Of a DNA stretch of 64,000 nt, positions 27,725-36,391 are shown in pieces. The number at the start of each line of letters is the position of its first letter. Position 1 is the first letter of the stretch. This DNA is from Alloactinosynnema sp. L-07 (GTDB lineage Bacteria > Actinomycetota > Actinomycetes > Mycobacteriales > Pseudonocardiaceae). The position numbers and the translations under genes are program-made. Where the stretch lies: NCBI RefSeq assembly GCF_900070365.1, contig NZ_LN850107.1, positions 1-64,000 of the forward strand, in the 5' to 3' direction. The notes under the pieces were generated by a model. The model was given only the letters and a program-made list of their open reading frames with translations, was not told the DNA's origin and did not search any database.

Positions 27725-27960
27725 CCCTTGCTCTGCTTTTGCTTGTGGGACCGCAGGTCCCTGCACTTCCCCCTGCACCCTCGTCCTGGCAATCCCTTGT
27801 CCGGAAACAGGCCTGTCAATGGTCAGCTTCGCTGATCGCGCAGCGACGCCGCAGGCGCCATTGACAGGCCTGTTTCCGGACAAGACGCTGATTGTCGAGG
27901 GAGCGACCCGTCCTCCGAAGCCCGAACGAGCCCACTCAATCGCGGCGCACCAAGCCCGAG
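27725..27960 (-). repeat. Long hairpin repeat element, copy 2 (inverted)
   Basis: The inverted counterpart of the element at 17130-17362, about 90 percent identical by eye. The stem arms are perfect over 27 nt (27796-27822 and 27858-27884). Where copy 1 has TTATCC paired with GGATAA, this copy has TTGTCC paired with GGACAA, and GATGTC/GACATC is replaced by CCTGTC/GACAGG, so changes are paired. Seen on the minus strand it starts about 12 bp after the stop of the nucleotide cyclase gene, the same relation as copy 1 to its upstream gene. Confidence 0.85.
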
Positions 27961-27971
27961 CGCGACCGGAC

Positions 27972-28742
27972 TCACCGGACAGCACCATCATCGCCGTAAC
28001 GCGGCACGACCGCGAACACCTCAAGCCCACGCGGAGCACCCTTCGCGCGGAATCGCCTGCGCCGCACCGTGTACCGGTCGGTGTCCACATTGGCCAGCGC
28101 GGGCCCGGACACCAGAACCTCACCCCCACCAGCAGCCCCAGCCACCCTGGCAGCGATATTGACATCCACCCCGAGATAGTCCGCACCGACCCGACGCGGC
28201 TGCCCCGCATGCAAACCCGTACGCAACTGCGGCCGATACCCCTCAAGGCTGATCGCACTAACCGCAGTACAAGCCTCATACGCAGCAGAAATCGCCCGCC
28301 CGGTGTCAGCGAACACAGCCATAACACCGTCACCCAGCGACTTCACCACCGTCCCGCCGTGACGAGCGATGACAGTCTCACTAGCCTGCCCAACCTCACC
28401 AAGCAGCCGCAGCACCTGATCATCGCCCGCCCGCAACGCCCAGGTAGAGAACCCGACAAGATCAGTGAACAGAATGGTGACCTCGGCAGTAGCAGGCGCA
28501 GACCCACGAACCGCCTGCCACACCTGCACCGCAGTCAGCCCAAGCTCACGCAACGCACTAGGCCGGTCGACACCCGCCTGCTCAATCAGCCGAGCCACGC
28601 GCGCGGACGGCTGGTTGCCCACCGGCGGCACATACCGCCCAGGCGCCAGCCGACGAACCGTTCGAGCAGTCCGGACGACACCCTCATTACCGTCGGACTC
28701 ACGCAGCAGCCGCCGCACCCTCGCCCAACCCGTGTCATCCAC
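27972..28742 (-). CDS. Class III adenylate/guanylate cyclase domain protein
   Basis: 256-residue soluble protein; the last 170 residues form a class III cyclase homology domain. Metal-binding Asp residues occur in ILFTDLVGFS and SLGDGVMAVF. The purine-selecting pair looks adenylate-type: Lys in VVKSLGDG and Asp in GADYLGVDVN. The transition-state Asn and Arg are in DVNIAARVAG. All catalytic residues are present, so cAMP formation is likely. The N-terminal 80 residues are basic (RVRRLLRESD, RTVRRLAPGRY) and not a known sensor domain. The GTG at 28742, 8 bp after AAGG, begins 11 bp beyond the upstream gene's stop; a TTG at 28748 is the alternative. Repeat copy 2 follows the stop. Confidence 0.82.
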   Translation of the reverse strand: MDDTGWARVRRLLRESDGNEGVVRTARTVRRLAPGRYVPPVGNQPSARVARLIEQAGVDRPSALRELGLTAVQVWQAVRGSAPATAEVTILFTDLVGFSTWALRAGDDQVLRLLGEVGQASETVIARHGGTVVKSLGDGVMAVFADTGRAISAAYEACTAVSAISLEGYRPQLRTGLHAGQPRRVGADYLGVDVNIAARVAGAAGGGEVLVSGPALANVDTDRYTVRRRRFRAKGAPRGLEVFAVVPRYGDDGAVR

Positions 28743-28752
28743 ACCCAAAACC

Positions 28753-29166
28753 TTACTGCCGCACAGCTTTCCGGGACTGTGATCTGAGCACGACCGCCAC
28801 GATGACCCCATAGGCGACGTGGTCGGCCACCTGCGGCCCCAACGGCAGCGCACGGACCCGCGGAAACCGCCGACCAACCAGGCCCAGGTCCACCGCCGCG
28901 ATAGCGAGCCCCGCCAGCGCGCCCACGGTCTTCCTAGGCGGCAGCCGGGCGATCACCTGGGCCCAGCCCAGCGACAGCCCGATGTGGGTGACGGCCGCCG
29001 ACACCAGCAATCTGCCGCGCCGAGTCTCGCGCGGGAGCAGAATCGACCCCGCGGCGAGCGTGGCTTCGAGCGGGTCGGCTCTGGTCAGCAGGGCCCACGC
29101 GGTCGACGGCACGCCGCTGAGACAGGCCGCGACGGCCCCTGCGACCACGGCGTCACTCGACTTCAC
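28753..29166 (-). CDS. Small integral membrane protein, unknown
   Basis: 137-residue protein with three or four hydrophobic stretches (AGAVAACLSGVPSTAWALL, LLVSAAVTHIGLSLGWAQVI, VGALAGLAIAAVDLGLVG and VAYGVIVAVVL). No catalytic motif is seen. Many actinomycetes have similar small membrane proteins of unknown role. The stop lies 10 bp before the cyclase start, so the two are probably co-transcribed and the cyclase may be linked to a membrane event. The GTG start is the only suitable one. Confidence 0.6.
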   Translation of the reverse strand: MKSSDAVVAGAVAACLSGVPSTAWALLTRADPLEATLAAGSILLPRETRRGRLLVSAAVTHIGLSLGWAQVIARLPPRKTVGALAGLAIAAVDLGLVGRRFPRVRALPLGPQVADHVAYGVIVAVVLRSQSRKAVRQ

Positions 29167-29243
29167 GAACTGAGTATGACTTGCGGACTGAATCTGTCCG
29201 CAATGCTCGATAGGTTGGTCCTACCTCGATGAAAGGAACTGAC

Positions 29244-29612
29244 ATGGAGTGCAGGCTCGAACTGATCTCGGTCCCGGTCAGCGACGTCGACCGGTCGATC
29301 AAGTTCTACACCGAGCAGGTCGGGTTCAACCTCGACCACGACCACCGGGTGACCGACGACCTGCGGTTCGTCCAGATCACCCCGCGCGGGTCGGCGTGCT
29401 CGATCTCCATCGGCACCGGGATCACCGAGGCCGAGCCGGGCTCGGTGCAGGGTCTGCAGGTCGTGGTCGACGACGTCGAGGTCGCCCACGCGTATCTGGT
29501 GAAGAGCGGGGTCGAGGTGAGCGAGGTCCAGGACTTCCCGTGGGGGCGGTTCGTGTTCTTCAGCGACCCGGACGGCAACGGGTGGGCCGTCCAGCAACTC
29601 GTGAGTCAGTAG
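29244..29612 (+). CDS. VOC-family (glyoxalase/bleomycin-resistance fold) protein
   Basis: 122-residue vicinal-oxygen-chelate protein. Two beta-alpha-beta-beta-beta modules are visible, from LELISVPVSDVDRSIKFYTE to the end motif VFFSDPDGNGWAVQQL. The usual metal ligands of glyoxalase I are not clearly all present, so enzyme, binding protein or resistance protein are all possible. The ATG at 29244 is preferred over one at 29229 because AAAGGA lies 7 bp before it. The gene diverges from the small membrane protein gene. Confidence 0.8.
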   Translation: MECRLELISVPVSDVDRSIKFYTEQVGFNLDHDHRVTDDLRFVQITPRGSACSISIGTGITEAEPGSVQGLQVVVDDVEVAHAYLVKSGVEVSEVQDFPWGRFVFFSDPDGNGWAVQQLVSQ

Positions 29613-29656
29613 CGTCACGACGGGCGGGACTTGATCGTGGTCGATACCCTCGCGGA

Positions 29657-30454
29657 GTGGACAGACTGGGTGCGGGAGCCGTCGTCATCCTGGTCTTCGT
29701 CACGCTGCTGGGCCTGGCCGTCGGGTCCTTCCTCAACGTCGTCATCCACCGGGTCCCCGCGGGCGAGTCGGTGGTGTCGCCGCCTTCCCGGTGCCCGAAC
29801 TGCGGCAAGCCGATCCGGGCCCGGCACAACCTCCCGGTCCTGGGCTGGCTGATCCTCAAAGGACGCTGCGCCGACTGCGCGGCCCCCATCTCGGCCAGGT
29901 ATCCCCTTGTCGAGATGGGGACCGGGCTTGTCTTCCTCGCCATAGCCGTCACGCTCGCTCCGGCGCTGTGGCCCGCCTTTCTCTGCTTCGCGGCGATCGG
30001 GATAGCACTGGCGTTGATCGACCTCGACACCCGAACCCTGCCCTCGAAGATCATCCTGCCGTCCTATCCCGTCCTCGCGGCGCTTCTCACGGTCGCCTCC
30101 GCCGTCCAGGGCGACTGGTGGGCGCTCGCGCGGGCGGGGATCGGGGGAGCGGCGCTGTTCGCGTTCTACTTCCTGCTGGTGCTGCTCTACCCGGCGGGCA
30201 TGGGGTTCGGGGACGTGCGGCTGTCGGGCATCCTCGGCGGCGTTCTCGCCTATCTGTCCTGGTCGACGCTGGTGGTCGGGGCGTTCGGCGGGTTCCTCCT
30301 CGGGGCGGTCGCCGGGGTCGCGGTGGTGGTGGCCCGACGCGGCGATCGCAAGACCGCCCTGCCGTTCGGGCCGTTCATGATCCTCGGTGCGCTGGTTGCG
30401 GTGTTCGTAGCCGACCCAATCGCCGGGTGGTACCTCGACCTGGTCACCGGGTAG
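29657..30454 (+). CDS. pilD: Prepilin peptidase / N-methyltransferase (A24 family)
   Basis: 265-residue membrane aspartyl protease that removes the short leader of type IV prepilins and methylates the new N-terminus. Two CxxC pairs (CPNCGKPI and CADCAAPI) form the zinc site of the cytoplasmic loop. Catalytic Asp residues occur in ALIDLDTRTLPSKI and in MGFGDVRLSG (GxGD). About eight transmembrane helices. The GTG start places the first helix (GAGAVVILVFVTLLGLAVGS) at the N-terminus. It converges on the end of the pilus operon and overlaps its last gene by 11 bp, so it processes the pilins encoded next to it. Confidence 0.9.
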   Translation: MDRLGAGAVVILVFVTLLGLAVGSFLNVVIHRVPAGESVVSPPSRCPNCGKPIRARHNLPVLGWLILKGRCADCAAPISARYPLVEMGTGLVFLAIAVTLAPALWPAFLCFAAIGIALALIDLDTRTLPSKIILPSYPVLAALLTVASAVQGDWWALARAGIGGAALFAFYFLLVLLYPAGMGFGDVRLSGILGGVLAYLSWSTLVVGAFGGFLLGAVAGVAVVVARRGDRKTALPFGPFMILGALVAVFVADPIAGWYLDLVTG

Positions 30455-32506
30455 CCGAGTAGCTGAGCACGCTCACCTGTCTGGCGCCCGCCACCGGGGT
30501 CACCGGATCAGCGTCGACGAAGGCGACCTTCGCCCGCAGCGACGGGTTTCCGCTGGTCGAGCAGGGGCCGGGGGCCGCGCACACATAGACGCTCAGGTAC
30601 ACGCTGAACACGAAGCCGGGGGAGTCGTCGGGGACCTCGATCACCGGGCCCGTGTAGGAGAAGCTGCCGGTCAGCTTGACCCACAGGGTCCTGGTCACGA
30701 CCCCGAAGCGGAACACCTGCTCCGCGGCGTTGTTGAGGGTGAGGTCCAGGGCGGCGATCGGGGTGTAGGTGGTGCCCTGGACGTAGAACTGGTTGTTCGG
30801 GCTGCCGGTGGAGGTGACGACCGCGCAGCGGGAGGCGTTGCCGCTGCCGGTGTACGGACCCGTGGTGACGCACCCGCTGCCCGCCCGCAGCGCGGGCGCG
30901 GTGTAGGTCAGGTCCAGCTGGATGGCGTCGATGTCCTCGATGTCGTCCTTCTCCGACAGGTTGACCCGCACGTCGATCCTGGCGCCGCTGTAGGTGCCGT
31001 TGTAGATCGCCCTGGCGAGCGAGCCGGTGCGGGAGACATCGATCGGGATCGAGTCGGTCTGGAAGGCGGGGGAGCCGAGTCTGCCGACGCTGGTGCCGGT
31101 GAGCGGGGTGCCGCCCGTCGGGGTCAGGGTGACGGTCAAGCCGTCGAACGTCGTCGGGTGGGTGTGGCGGTGGACGACCTTGACGGCGGCGGACTTCAGC
31201 ACCGAGCCCGCCGGGATGGCCGCGGGCGCCGCGAAACCGTTGACGGACACCGTCGTGTTGTCGTTCTTCTTCTTGGCCTTCCAGGTGGCGAAGTTGGTCG
31301 TGTCGACGTCGGCGAGGTTGACCGTGGTCGCGGTGGGGTTGAAGTCGCCCTGGGAGACGACGGTGGTCAGCTTGCGGCCGGTCAGCACCGTGTCCGACTC
31401 GGCGCCGGACTTGAGCCCGTAGATAGCAACGGGCGGCCTGGTGGTGCTGTAGGTGCCACAGATCTCGGCCTGGCCGGACTTCACCACCAGCTGGCTGTCG
31501 CCGCCGAAGACGAACTGCACGCCGACGGCGTTGGCGTCCTTGATCGGGTTGTTGCACGAGCCGGGGATCGTGGCGGGGACCGGTGGGGACGCGATGACCT
31601 GGCCCGCCCCGTTCACCGGGGTCCCCGCGACCAACGTGCCGTTGTCGATCGTCCAGACGTTGCCGCCCCCGGAGTCGAGCAGCGGGTTCGTGGTGTTGTG
31701 GAAGTCGAAGTAGTAGGCCCCCGGCTTGAACCACCACGTGCTGTCCCGGCAAGGGCTGCTCGACGCCATCATGTCCGTCAGGGCGTGGGCGTCGTCGTAG
31801 TAGCCGGGATTGAAGGTGATCACCGTGTTCTGGGTGGTGCAGGCGGGCAGCGACCGGTGGACCGGCGGCGCCGAGATCGCGGCCGGGTAGTTCGGGTCGT
31901 TGCCCAGCGGGTTGGCGGTGTTGCCGTAGTTGCACGACGGGGCGAGGGGACGCTCATGATCGTGCCGCTGCACGAGGTCCGTGCGTACACCCGGGTGTTG
32001 GTGGTCAGGTTGCCCTTGACGACGTTGATGTTGGAGTTGGAGAACACCACGCCGTGCACCCGGAAGGTCGAGCCGACCGGCTGGTCGATGTGGACGCCGT
32101 CCTCGGCCCCGGACCTGCCGAGGGTGAGCACCGCACTGCCCGGCCGGTTGCACACCGACAGCGACGGGCAGTGGATGAGCACCTTCTTCGGGTCCGGCTC
32201 GCACGTCACCGCCACCGACTCCGCGTCCGCGAGACCGTTGAGCGCCAGCGTGTCCGACCCGCCGAAGCAGTTCTGGCCCGCGGAGTTGTTGTAGGTGCTG
32301 TTGCGGATGGTGTTGATCGCCGCCGCCATCCCGGCGTCCGAAGTGGACGCTGTGGCCGCCTGCTCGCGCAGCTCGACGGTCGTGCGGATGCTGGTGCTGG
32401 AGAACGTCAGCAGCGACAGGATCACCAGGCACACGGACGTGACCAGGACCAGCACCAGGATCAGCGCCGCGCCGGACTCGTCGCGGTTCACGCCGGGGCG
32501 TCTCAT
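30444..32506 (-). pseudogene. PilX-like minor pilin / pilus tip protein, interrupted by one frameshift
   Basis: Last gene of the pilus operon. The N-terminus MRRPGVNRDESGAALILVLV is a PilX-type start: a basic leader and hydrophobic helix with a less typical cleavage site. A large Cys-containing ectodomain follows (SAGQNCFGGSDT, CNYGNTANPLGNDPNYPA, RVNLSEKDDIEDIDAIQ). The frame breaks once near 31950, inside a run of four C on the coding strand. Adding one C joins the two halves smoothly into 687 residues. An assembly error is as likely as a true null mutation. The start overlaps the stop of the upstream pilin gene (ATGA). The large ectodomain suggests an adhesin or tip role; that is inference. 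Confidence 0.7.
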
Positions 32507-33120
32507 GTCTGCCTCCGCTGGCCGTTGAGGCTGATCGGATAGGGATCGGCGCCGGGTTTCGACACGGTGAACGTCATGGTGACCTGTTGTGGCACCGCCG
32601 CGGTGCCGCACGGGCCGCCGCAGTCCACCGCGAGCGATCCGGCGACGACGTTGTGCGCGACGACGATGTCGGTCACGGTGCCCGCGCATTTGATCCGGTG
32701 CAGCTCGGTGCCTTCGAGGTAGTACCCGACCACGTGGACGGTCATCACCGGCTCGGCGCCGGAGCTGTCCCAGTGGTCGGAGAGCAGGCGCAGCCGCGCC
32801 ACCGGGGTCGACGCCGTGCCGCACGCGTACCCGCCCGCGTCGAACGCGGCGTTCTCCTGGATCGACGGCTTGAACGCGACCCCGCCCGCACCCGCCGCGC
32901 TCTCGTAGTCGCGGATTCCGACGGTGGCCACGTCCCGGCCGAAGTACGTCGAGGTGATCTGCGCGTCGTGCGACAGCTCCATCCGGCTCGACGTGGTGGT
33001 GGTGTTGCGCAGCCCGGAGATGAGCATCCCGGCCAGCGGGACGGTGATCACGGCGAGGACGACGATGGCCATCAGCAGCTCGACCAGGGTGAACCCGGCC
33101 TCGTCACGGGTCACGCGCAT
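32503..33120 (-). CDS. PilW/PulJ-like minor prepilin
   Basis: 205-residue type IV prepilin-like protein. The class III leader MRVTRDEAG is cut before FTLVELLMAIVVLAVITVPLA, with Glu at position +5 of the mature helix as the family needs. The ectodomain has Cys pairs (CGTAS, IKCAGT, CGGPCG). The ATG at 33120 sits right at the leader; the longer frame to 33252 overlaps the preceding gene without coding signal. Coupled by overlaps to the genes on both sides. Minor pilins of this type help start pilus assembly. Confidence 0.82.
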   Translation of the reverse strand: MRVTRDEAGFTLVELLMAIVVLAVITVPLAGMLISGLRNTTTTSSRMELSHDAQITSTYFGRDVATVGIRDYESAAGAGGVAFKPSIQENAAFDAGGYACGTASTPVARLRLLSDHWDSSGAEPVMTVHVVGYYLEGTELHRIKCAGTVTDIVVAHNVVAGSLAVDCGGPCGTAAVPQQVTMTFTVSKPGADPYPISLNGQRRQT

Positions 33121-33554
33121 ATCGGGTCCCCCAGTCCGCACGGCTTGCGGATGACGATCACCACGCGCTCGGTGGCCCGCCCGTCGCTGCCCGCCACCTG
33201 GAGCGAGAGCTGCTGCAGCCCCTTGTCCGGCGCGGGGCACGAGCCGACCCACGCGCTGCCGCTCCAGTACTTCGTCGCCGTCACCGACGCGGTGAACCCC
33301 GACGGCGCGGTGAAGCCCGATGGCGCGGTGTACGCGCCCGGTCCCGCGCAGGCGACGTAGCCGCCGGTCGCGACCGCGTGCTGGATGGCCTCGCCGTAGT
33401 CGCGGACCGTGGCCCCGGCCGTGGCCTGCTTGCGGTGGATGTCAGACGCGAGCACCGCGGTGGTCAGACCGGCCCCGATGGCCACCGCGCCGATCCCCAG
33501 TATCACCACGGCGATCAGCAGCTCGATGAGGGTCTCGCCCCGGTCGTCGCGCAT
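33111..33554 (-). CDS. PilV-like minor prepilin
   Basis: 147-residue prepilin-like protein. Leader MRDDRG precedes ETLIELLIAVVILGIGAVAI, with Glu at the first mature position where Phe is usual; the Glu five residues on is kept. The short ectodomain has a six-residue tandem repeat (TAPSGF twice) and several Cys. It overlaps the next minor pilin gene by 10 bp and starts 1 bp after the stop of pilC, so the set is tightly coupled. Cleavage by the prepilin peptidase is expected but the Glu at +1 is unusual. Confidence 0.78.
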   Translation of the reverse strand: MRDDRGETLIELLIAVVILGIGAVAIGAGLTTAVLASDIHRKQATAGATVRDYGEAIQHAVATGGYVACAGPGAYTAPSGFTAPSGFTASVTATKYWSGSAWVGSCPAPDKGLQQLSLQVAGSDGRATERVVIVIRKPCGLGDPICA

Positions 33555-33555
33555 G

Positions 33556-34758
33556 TCAGGACACCTGGTTGAAGATGCCGTACATCGCCGACACCAGTGC
33601 CACGGCGACGAACCCGACGACCAGGCCCATCACCACGATCACCGCGGGCTCGAACAGCGCGGTCAGCTTCTTGAGCTTGTAGTCCAGTTCGCCTTCGTAG
33701 TACTGCGCGGTGACCTCCAGCTGGGTGTCCAGCGTGCCGGTCTCCTCGCCGACCCGGATCATCTGACTCGCCGTGGTCGGGAACAGGCCGGTCGCCGCGA
33801 TCGGCTTGGCCAGGCCCTCACCCTCCAACAGGGACTCACCGGCCTGGGTCAGCGCGCGCACGAACACCCGGTTCCGCAGCGACTCCGTGGCCACCCGCAG
33901 CGCCTCGGGCAGCGACACGCCCGCGCTCACCATCGACGACAGGATCCGGCTGAACCGCTCGACCAGCGCGTACTGGATCGTGTTGCCCACGACCGGCAGC
34001 GCGAGGAACAGCTTGTCCCGCGCGTACCGCCCGCGAGGCGTGCGCACGATCCCGACCACGATCAGCGCGACCAACCCGAAGCCCGCCAGCAGCGCCCACC
34101 ACCAGTTGGTGAGGAAGTCGGTGACCGCCAACAGCATCCGGGTCGGCAGTGGCAGGTCTGCGCCCAGGCTGGAGAAGAACGCCTTGAACCGGGGCAGCAC
34201 GAAGCTGGCCAGCACCACGACGGTCACGATCGACATGCCCGCGATCATCGCCGGGTAGATCAGCGCGGACTTGATCTTGCGCTTGGCCTCCAGATCGCGT
34301 TCCAGGTACTTGGCGAGCCGGTCCAGGACGCTGTCGAGCTTGCCGCTCAGCTCCGCCGACCGCAGGATGCCGCGGTAGAACTCGGGGAAGATCTTGGGAT
34401 GGCGGTCGAAGCAGTCCGACAACTTCTCCCCTCGCCGCAGCCCGTCCTCGACCTCGTGCATCATCTTGCGCACCGACGAGTTGTCCGCCTCGGCCCCCAG
34501 CGTCCGCACCGCCTCGATCAGCGGCAGGCCCGCCCGGATGAACGCGCCGAGCTGGCGCGACAGGTGCATGACCTCTTCGCGCTTGACCCGCGGCGCGGTC
34601 AGCTCGGCCTTGAGGAAGCTCTTCTTCTCGGTGACCTGGATGTCGCGCAGCTCGCGTTCGTAGAGTGCGAGTTCGGCCTGCTCCCGGCTGTCGGCCTTGT
34701 AGGTGCCGCTGGTCGCCGCGCCGTCCGGACCCGTTGCCACATAGGCGAATCTGGCCAT
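33556..34758 (-). CDS. pilC: Type IV pilus inner-membrane platform protein
   Basis: 400-residue GspF/PilC polytopic protein that transmits the motion of the assembly ATPase to pilin subunits. Two repeats of the GspF domain are visible: LSRQLGAFIRAGLPLIEAVRTL (first) and FSRILSSMVSAGVSLPEALRVA (second). Transmembrane segments occur around ALIYPAMIAGMSIVTVVVLASF, WWWALLAGFGLVALIVVGIV and near the C-terminus (PAVIVVMGLVVGFVAVALV). Length is typical. It lies 1 bp from both neighbours. Confidence 0.92.
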   Translation of the reverse strand: MARFAYVATGPDGAATSGTYKADSREQAELALYERELRDIQVTEKKSFLKAELTAPRVKREEVMHLSRQLGAFIRAGLPLIEAVRTLGAEADNSSVRKMMHEVEDGLRRGEKLSDCFDRHPKIFPEFYRGILRSAELSGKLDSVLDRLAKYLERDLEAKRKIKSALIYPAMIAGMSIVTVVVLASFVLPRFKAFFSSLGADLPLPTRMLLAVTDFLTNWWWALLAGFGLVALIVVGIVRTPRGRYARDKLFLALPVVGNTIQYALVERFSRILSSMVSAGVSLPEALRVATESLRNRVFVRALTQAGESLLEGEGLAKPIAATGLFPTTASQMIRVGEETGTLDTQLEVTAQYYEGELDYKLKKLTALFEPAVIVVMGLVVGFVAVALVSAMYGIFNQVS

Positions 34759-34759
34759 C

Positions 34760-36391
34760 TCAGCTCCCGATCACGTAGACGGAACGCAGCACTTCGGCCA
34801 GCGTGGTGACCCCGGTATCGACCAGGTGGACCGCGCTCTCGGCCATGGTCCGCATGCCCTCGTAGCGGGCGACCTTGCGGAATTCCTCATGGGACGCCCG
34901 GCTCAGCACCAGGTCCCGGATCGGCTCGGTGACCGGCATCATCTCGTAGACGCCGATCCGCTCCAGATAGCCCGTGTGGGCGCAGAAGTTGCAGCCTGCG
35001 CCGTGGACGAACCCGGACGTCGGCTTCGCTCCGCCCACCGAGTCGAGGAACACCAACTCCTCCTTGGTCGGCTGGTACGGCTCGGTGCAGTACGTGCACA
35101 CCCGGCGGACCAGCCGCTGGGAGAGCACCGCGGTGATCGACGAGGCGATCAGGAAGTTCTCGATTCCCATGTCCAGCAACCGGTGCAGCGCCGCCGCCGC
35201 GTCCGTGGCGTGCAGCGAAGACAGGACGAAGTGGCCGGTCAACGCCGACTGCACGGCGATCCGCGCGGTCTCCACGTCGCGGACCTCGCCGACGAGGATG
35301 ATGTCGGGGTCCTGCCGCAGGATGGACTTCAGTCCGCCCGCGAACGTGATCCCGGCCTGCTCGTTGATCTGGATCTGGTTGATCGACGGGAACGTGTACT
35401 CGACCGGGTCCTCGATCGTCATGATGTTGCGCTCGGGGCTGTTGATCTCGCCAAGCGAGCCATAGAGCGTGGTGGTCTTGCCGCTGCCCGTCGGGCCCGC
35501 GCAGATCACCATGCCGTAGGGGGAGCGCAGGAGCGCCGAGTAGCGCGCGGCCATCTCGGCGGGCATGCCGAGCTGTTCGAGGCGGTACAGCGGGCGGCTC
35601 TTGTCCAGCAGCCGCAACACGACCTTCTCGCCTCCGACCACCGCGGTGGTGGACACCCGGATGTCGACCGCGCGCCCCTCGACGTCCATGCTGATCTGCC
35701 CGTCCTGCGGGCGGCGGCGCTCGACGATGTTCATGTCGGCGAGGATCTTGATCCGGCTGACCACCGCGGGCCCGATCGACTCCGGCAGGTCGAGCACGTC
35801 GTGCAGCGCGCCGTCGATGCGGTAGCGCACCCGGATCCGCTCCGGCTGCGGCTCGACGTGCACGTCCGACGCGCGGTCGCGCAGCGCCTGGGTGATGATC
35901 AGCTGCACGACCTGCACCACCGGCGCGGCGTCGGTGGCCGAGGCCGAGTCGGTGCGAGCGGCGCTGCGGTTGATCATGTCGCGGGCGGCGAAGTCCTTGA
36001 CCCGCGCATCGATGTTGGTCAGCGCGCGGTAGGTGTTGCCGATGGCCTTGTGGATGTCCGACGGCGTGGCCAACCGCACCGCGAACGGCACGCCCGCGGC
36101 CTCGCGCAGCTCGTGCAGCACGGTGTCGGTCGGGTCGGCCACGGCGAACACCGCGCCGTTGTCGCTCTTGAGCTGCACCGTGACCAGCCTGCGTGCCACG
36201 GCCTCGGTGACCAGCGCGGTCGCGGCGGGCTCCGGGGTCACGTCGCGAAGGTCCACCACTTGCAGCGAACGCTCCTGCGCGATGGCGCGCACCCGCATCC
36301 GCTCGGCCTGCACGTCGGTCGCCGCGGCCTGCGGGGTGGGGGACTGCGCGGCCGGGGCCGCGGACTCGGGGCGGTTGCCGCGGAACTTCAT
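34760..36391 (-). CDS. pilB: Type IV pilus assembly ATPase (PilB/GspE)
   Basis: 543-residue hexameric secretion ATPase that powers pilus extension. An N-terminal MshEN-like domain (RSLQVVDLRDVTPEPAATAL) is followed by the ATPase core: Walker A GPTGSGKTTTLYGSLGEI, Asp box TIEDPVEY, Walker B DIILVGEVRDVETA and His box LSSLHATDAAAAL. The zinc-binding tetracysteine is CTYC with CNFC. The first 40 residues are low-complexity. It overlaps pilT by 4 bp. All catalytic elements are present. Confidence 0.92.
   Translation of the reverse strand: MKFRGNRPESAAPAAQSPTPQAAATDVQAERMRVRAIAQERSLQVVDLRDVTPEPAATALVTEAVARRLVTVQLKSDNGAVFAVADPTDTVLHELREAAGVPFAVRLATPSDIHKAIGNTYRALTNIDARVKDFAARDMINRSAARTDSASATDAAPVVQVVQLIITQALRDRASDVHVEPQPERIRVRYRIDGALHDVLDLPESIGPAVVSRIKILADMNIVERRRPQDGQISMDVEGRAVDIRVSTTAVVGGEKVVLRLLDKSRPLYRLEQLGMPAEMAARYSALLRSPYGMVICAGPTGSGKTTTLYGSLGEINSPERNIMTIEDPVEYTFPSINQIQINEQAGITFAGGLKSILRQDPDIILVGEVRDVETARIAVQSALTGHFVLSSLHATDAAAALHRLLDMGIENFLIASSITAVLSQRLVRRVCTYCTEPYQPTKEELVFLDSVGGAKPTSGFVHGAGCNFCAHTGYLERIGVYEMMPVTEPIRDLVLSRASHEEFRKVARYEGMRTMAESAVHLVDTGVTTLAEVLRSVYVIGS

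Noticed and set aside
17130-27960. Integron attC sites or a composite transposon bounded by inverted repeats
   Set aside because: No integrase or transposase lies between the copies, the genes inside point in several directions, and the core sequences of attC sites are not visible.
30508-31935. A 475-codon minus-strand frame in the pilus tip gene, Gln/Arg/His-rich
   Set aside because: It lies out of frame with the Cys-containing ectodomain and has biased composition only.
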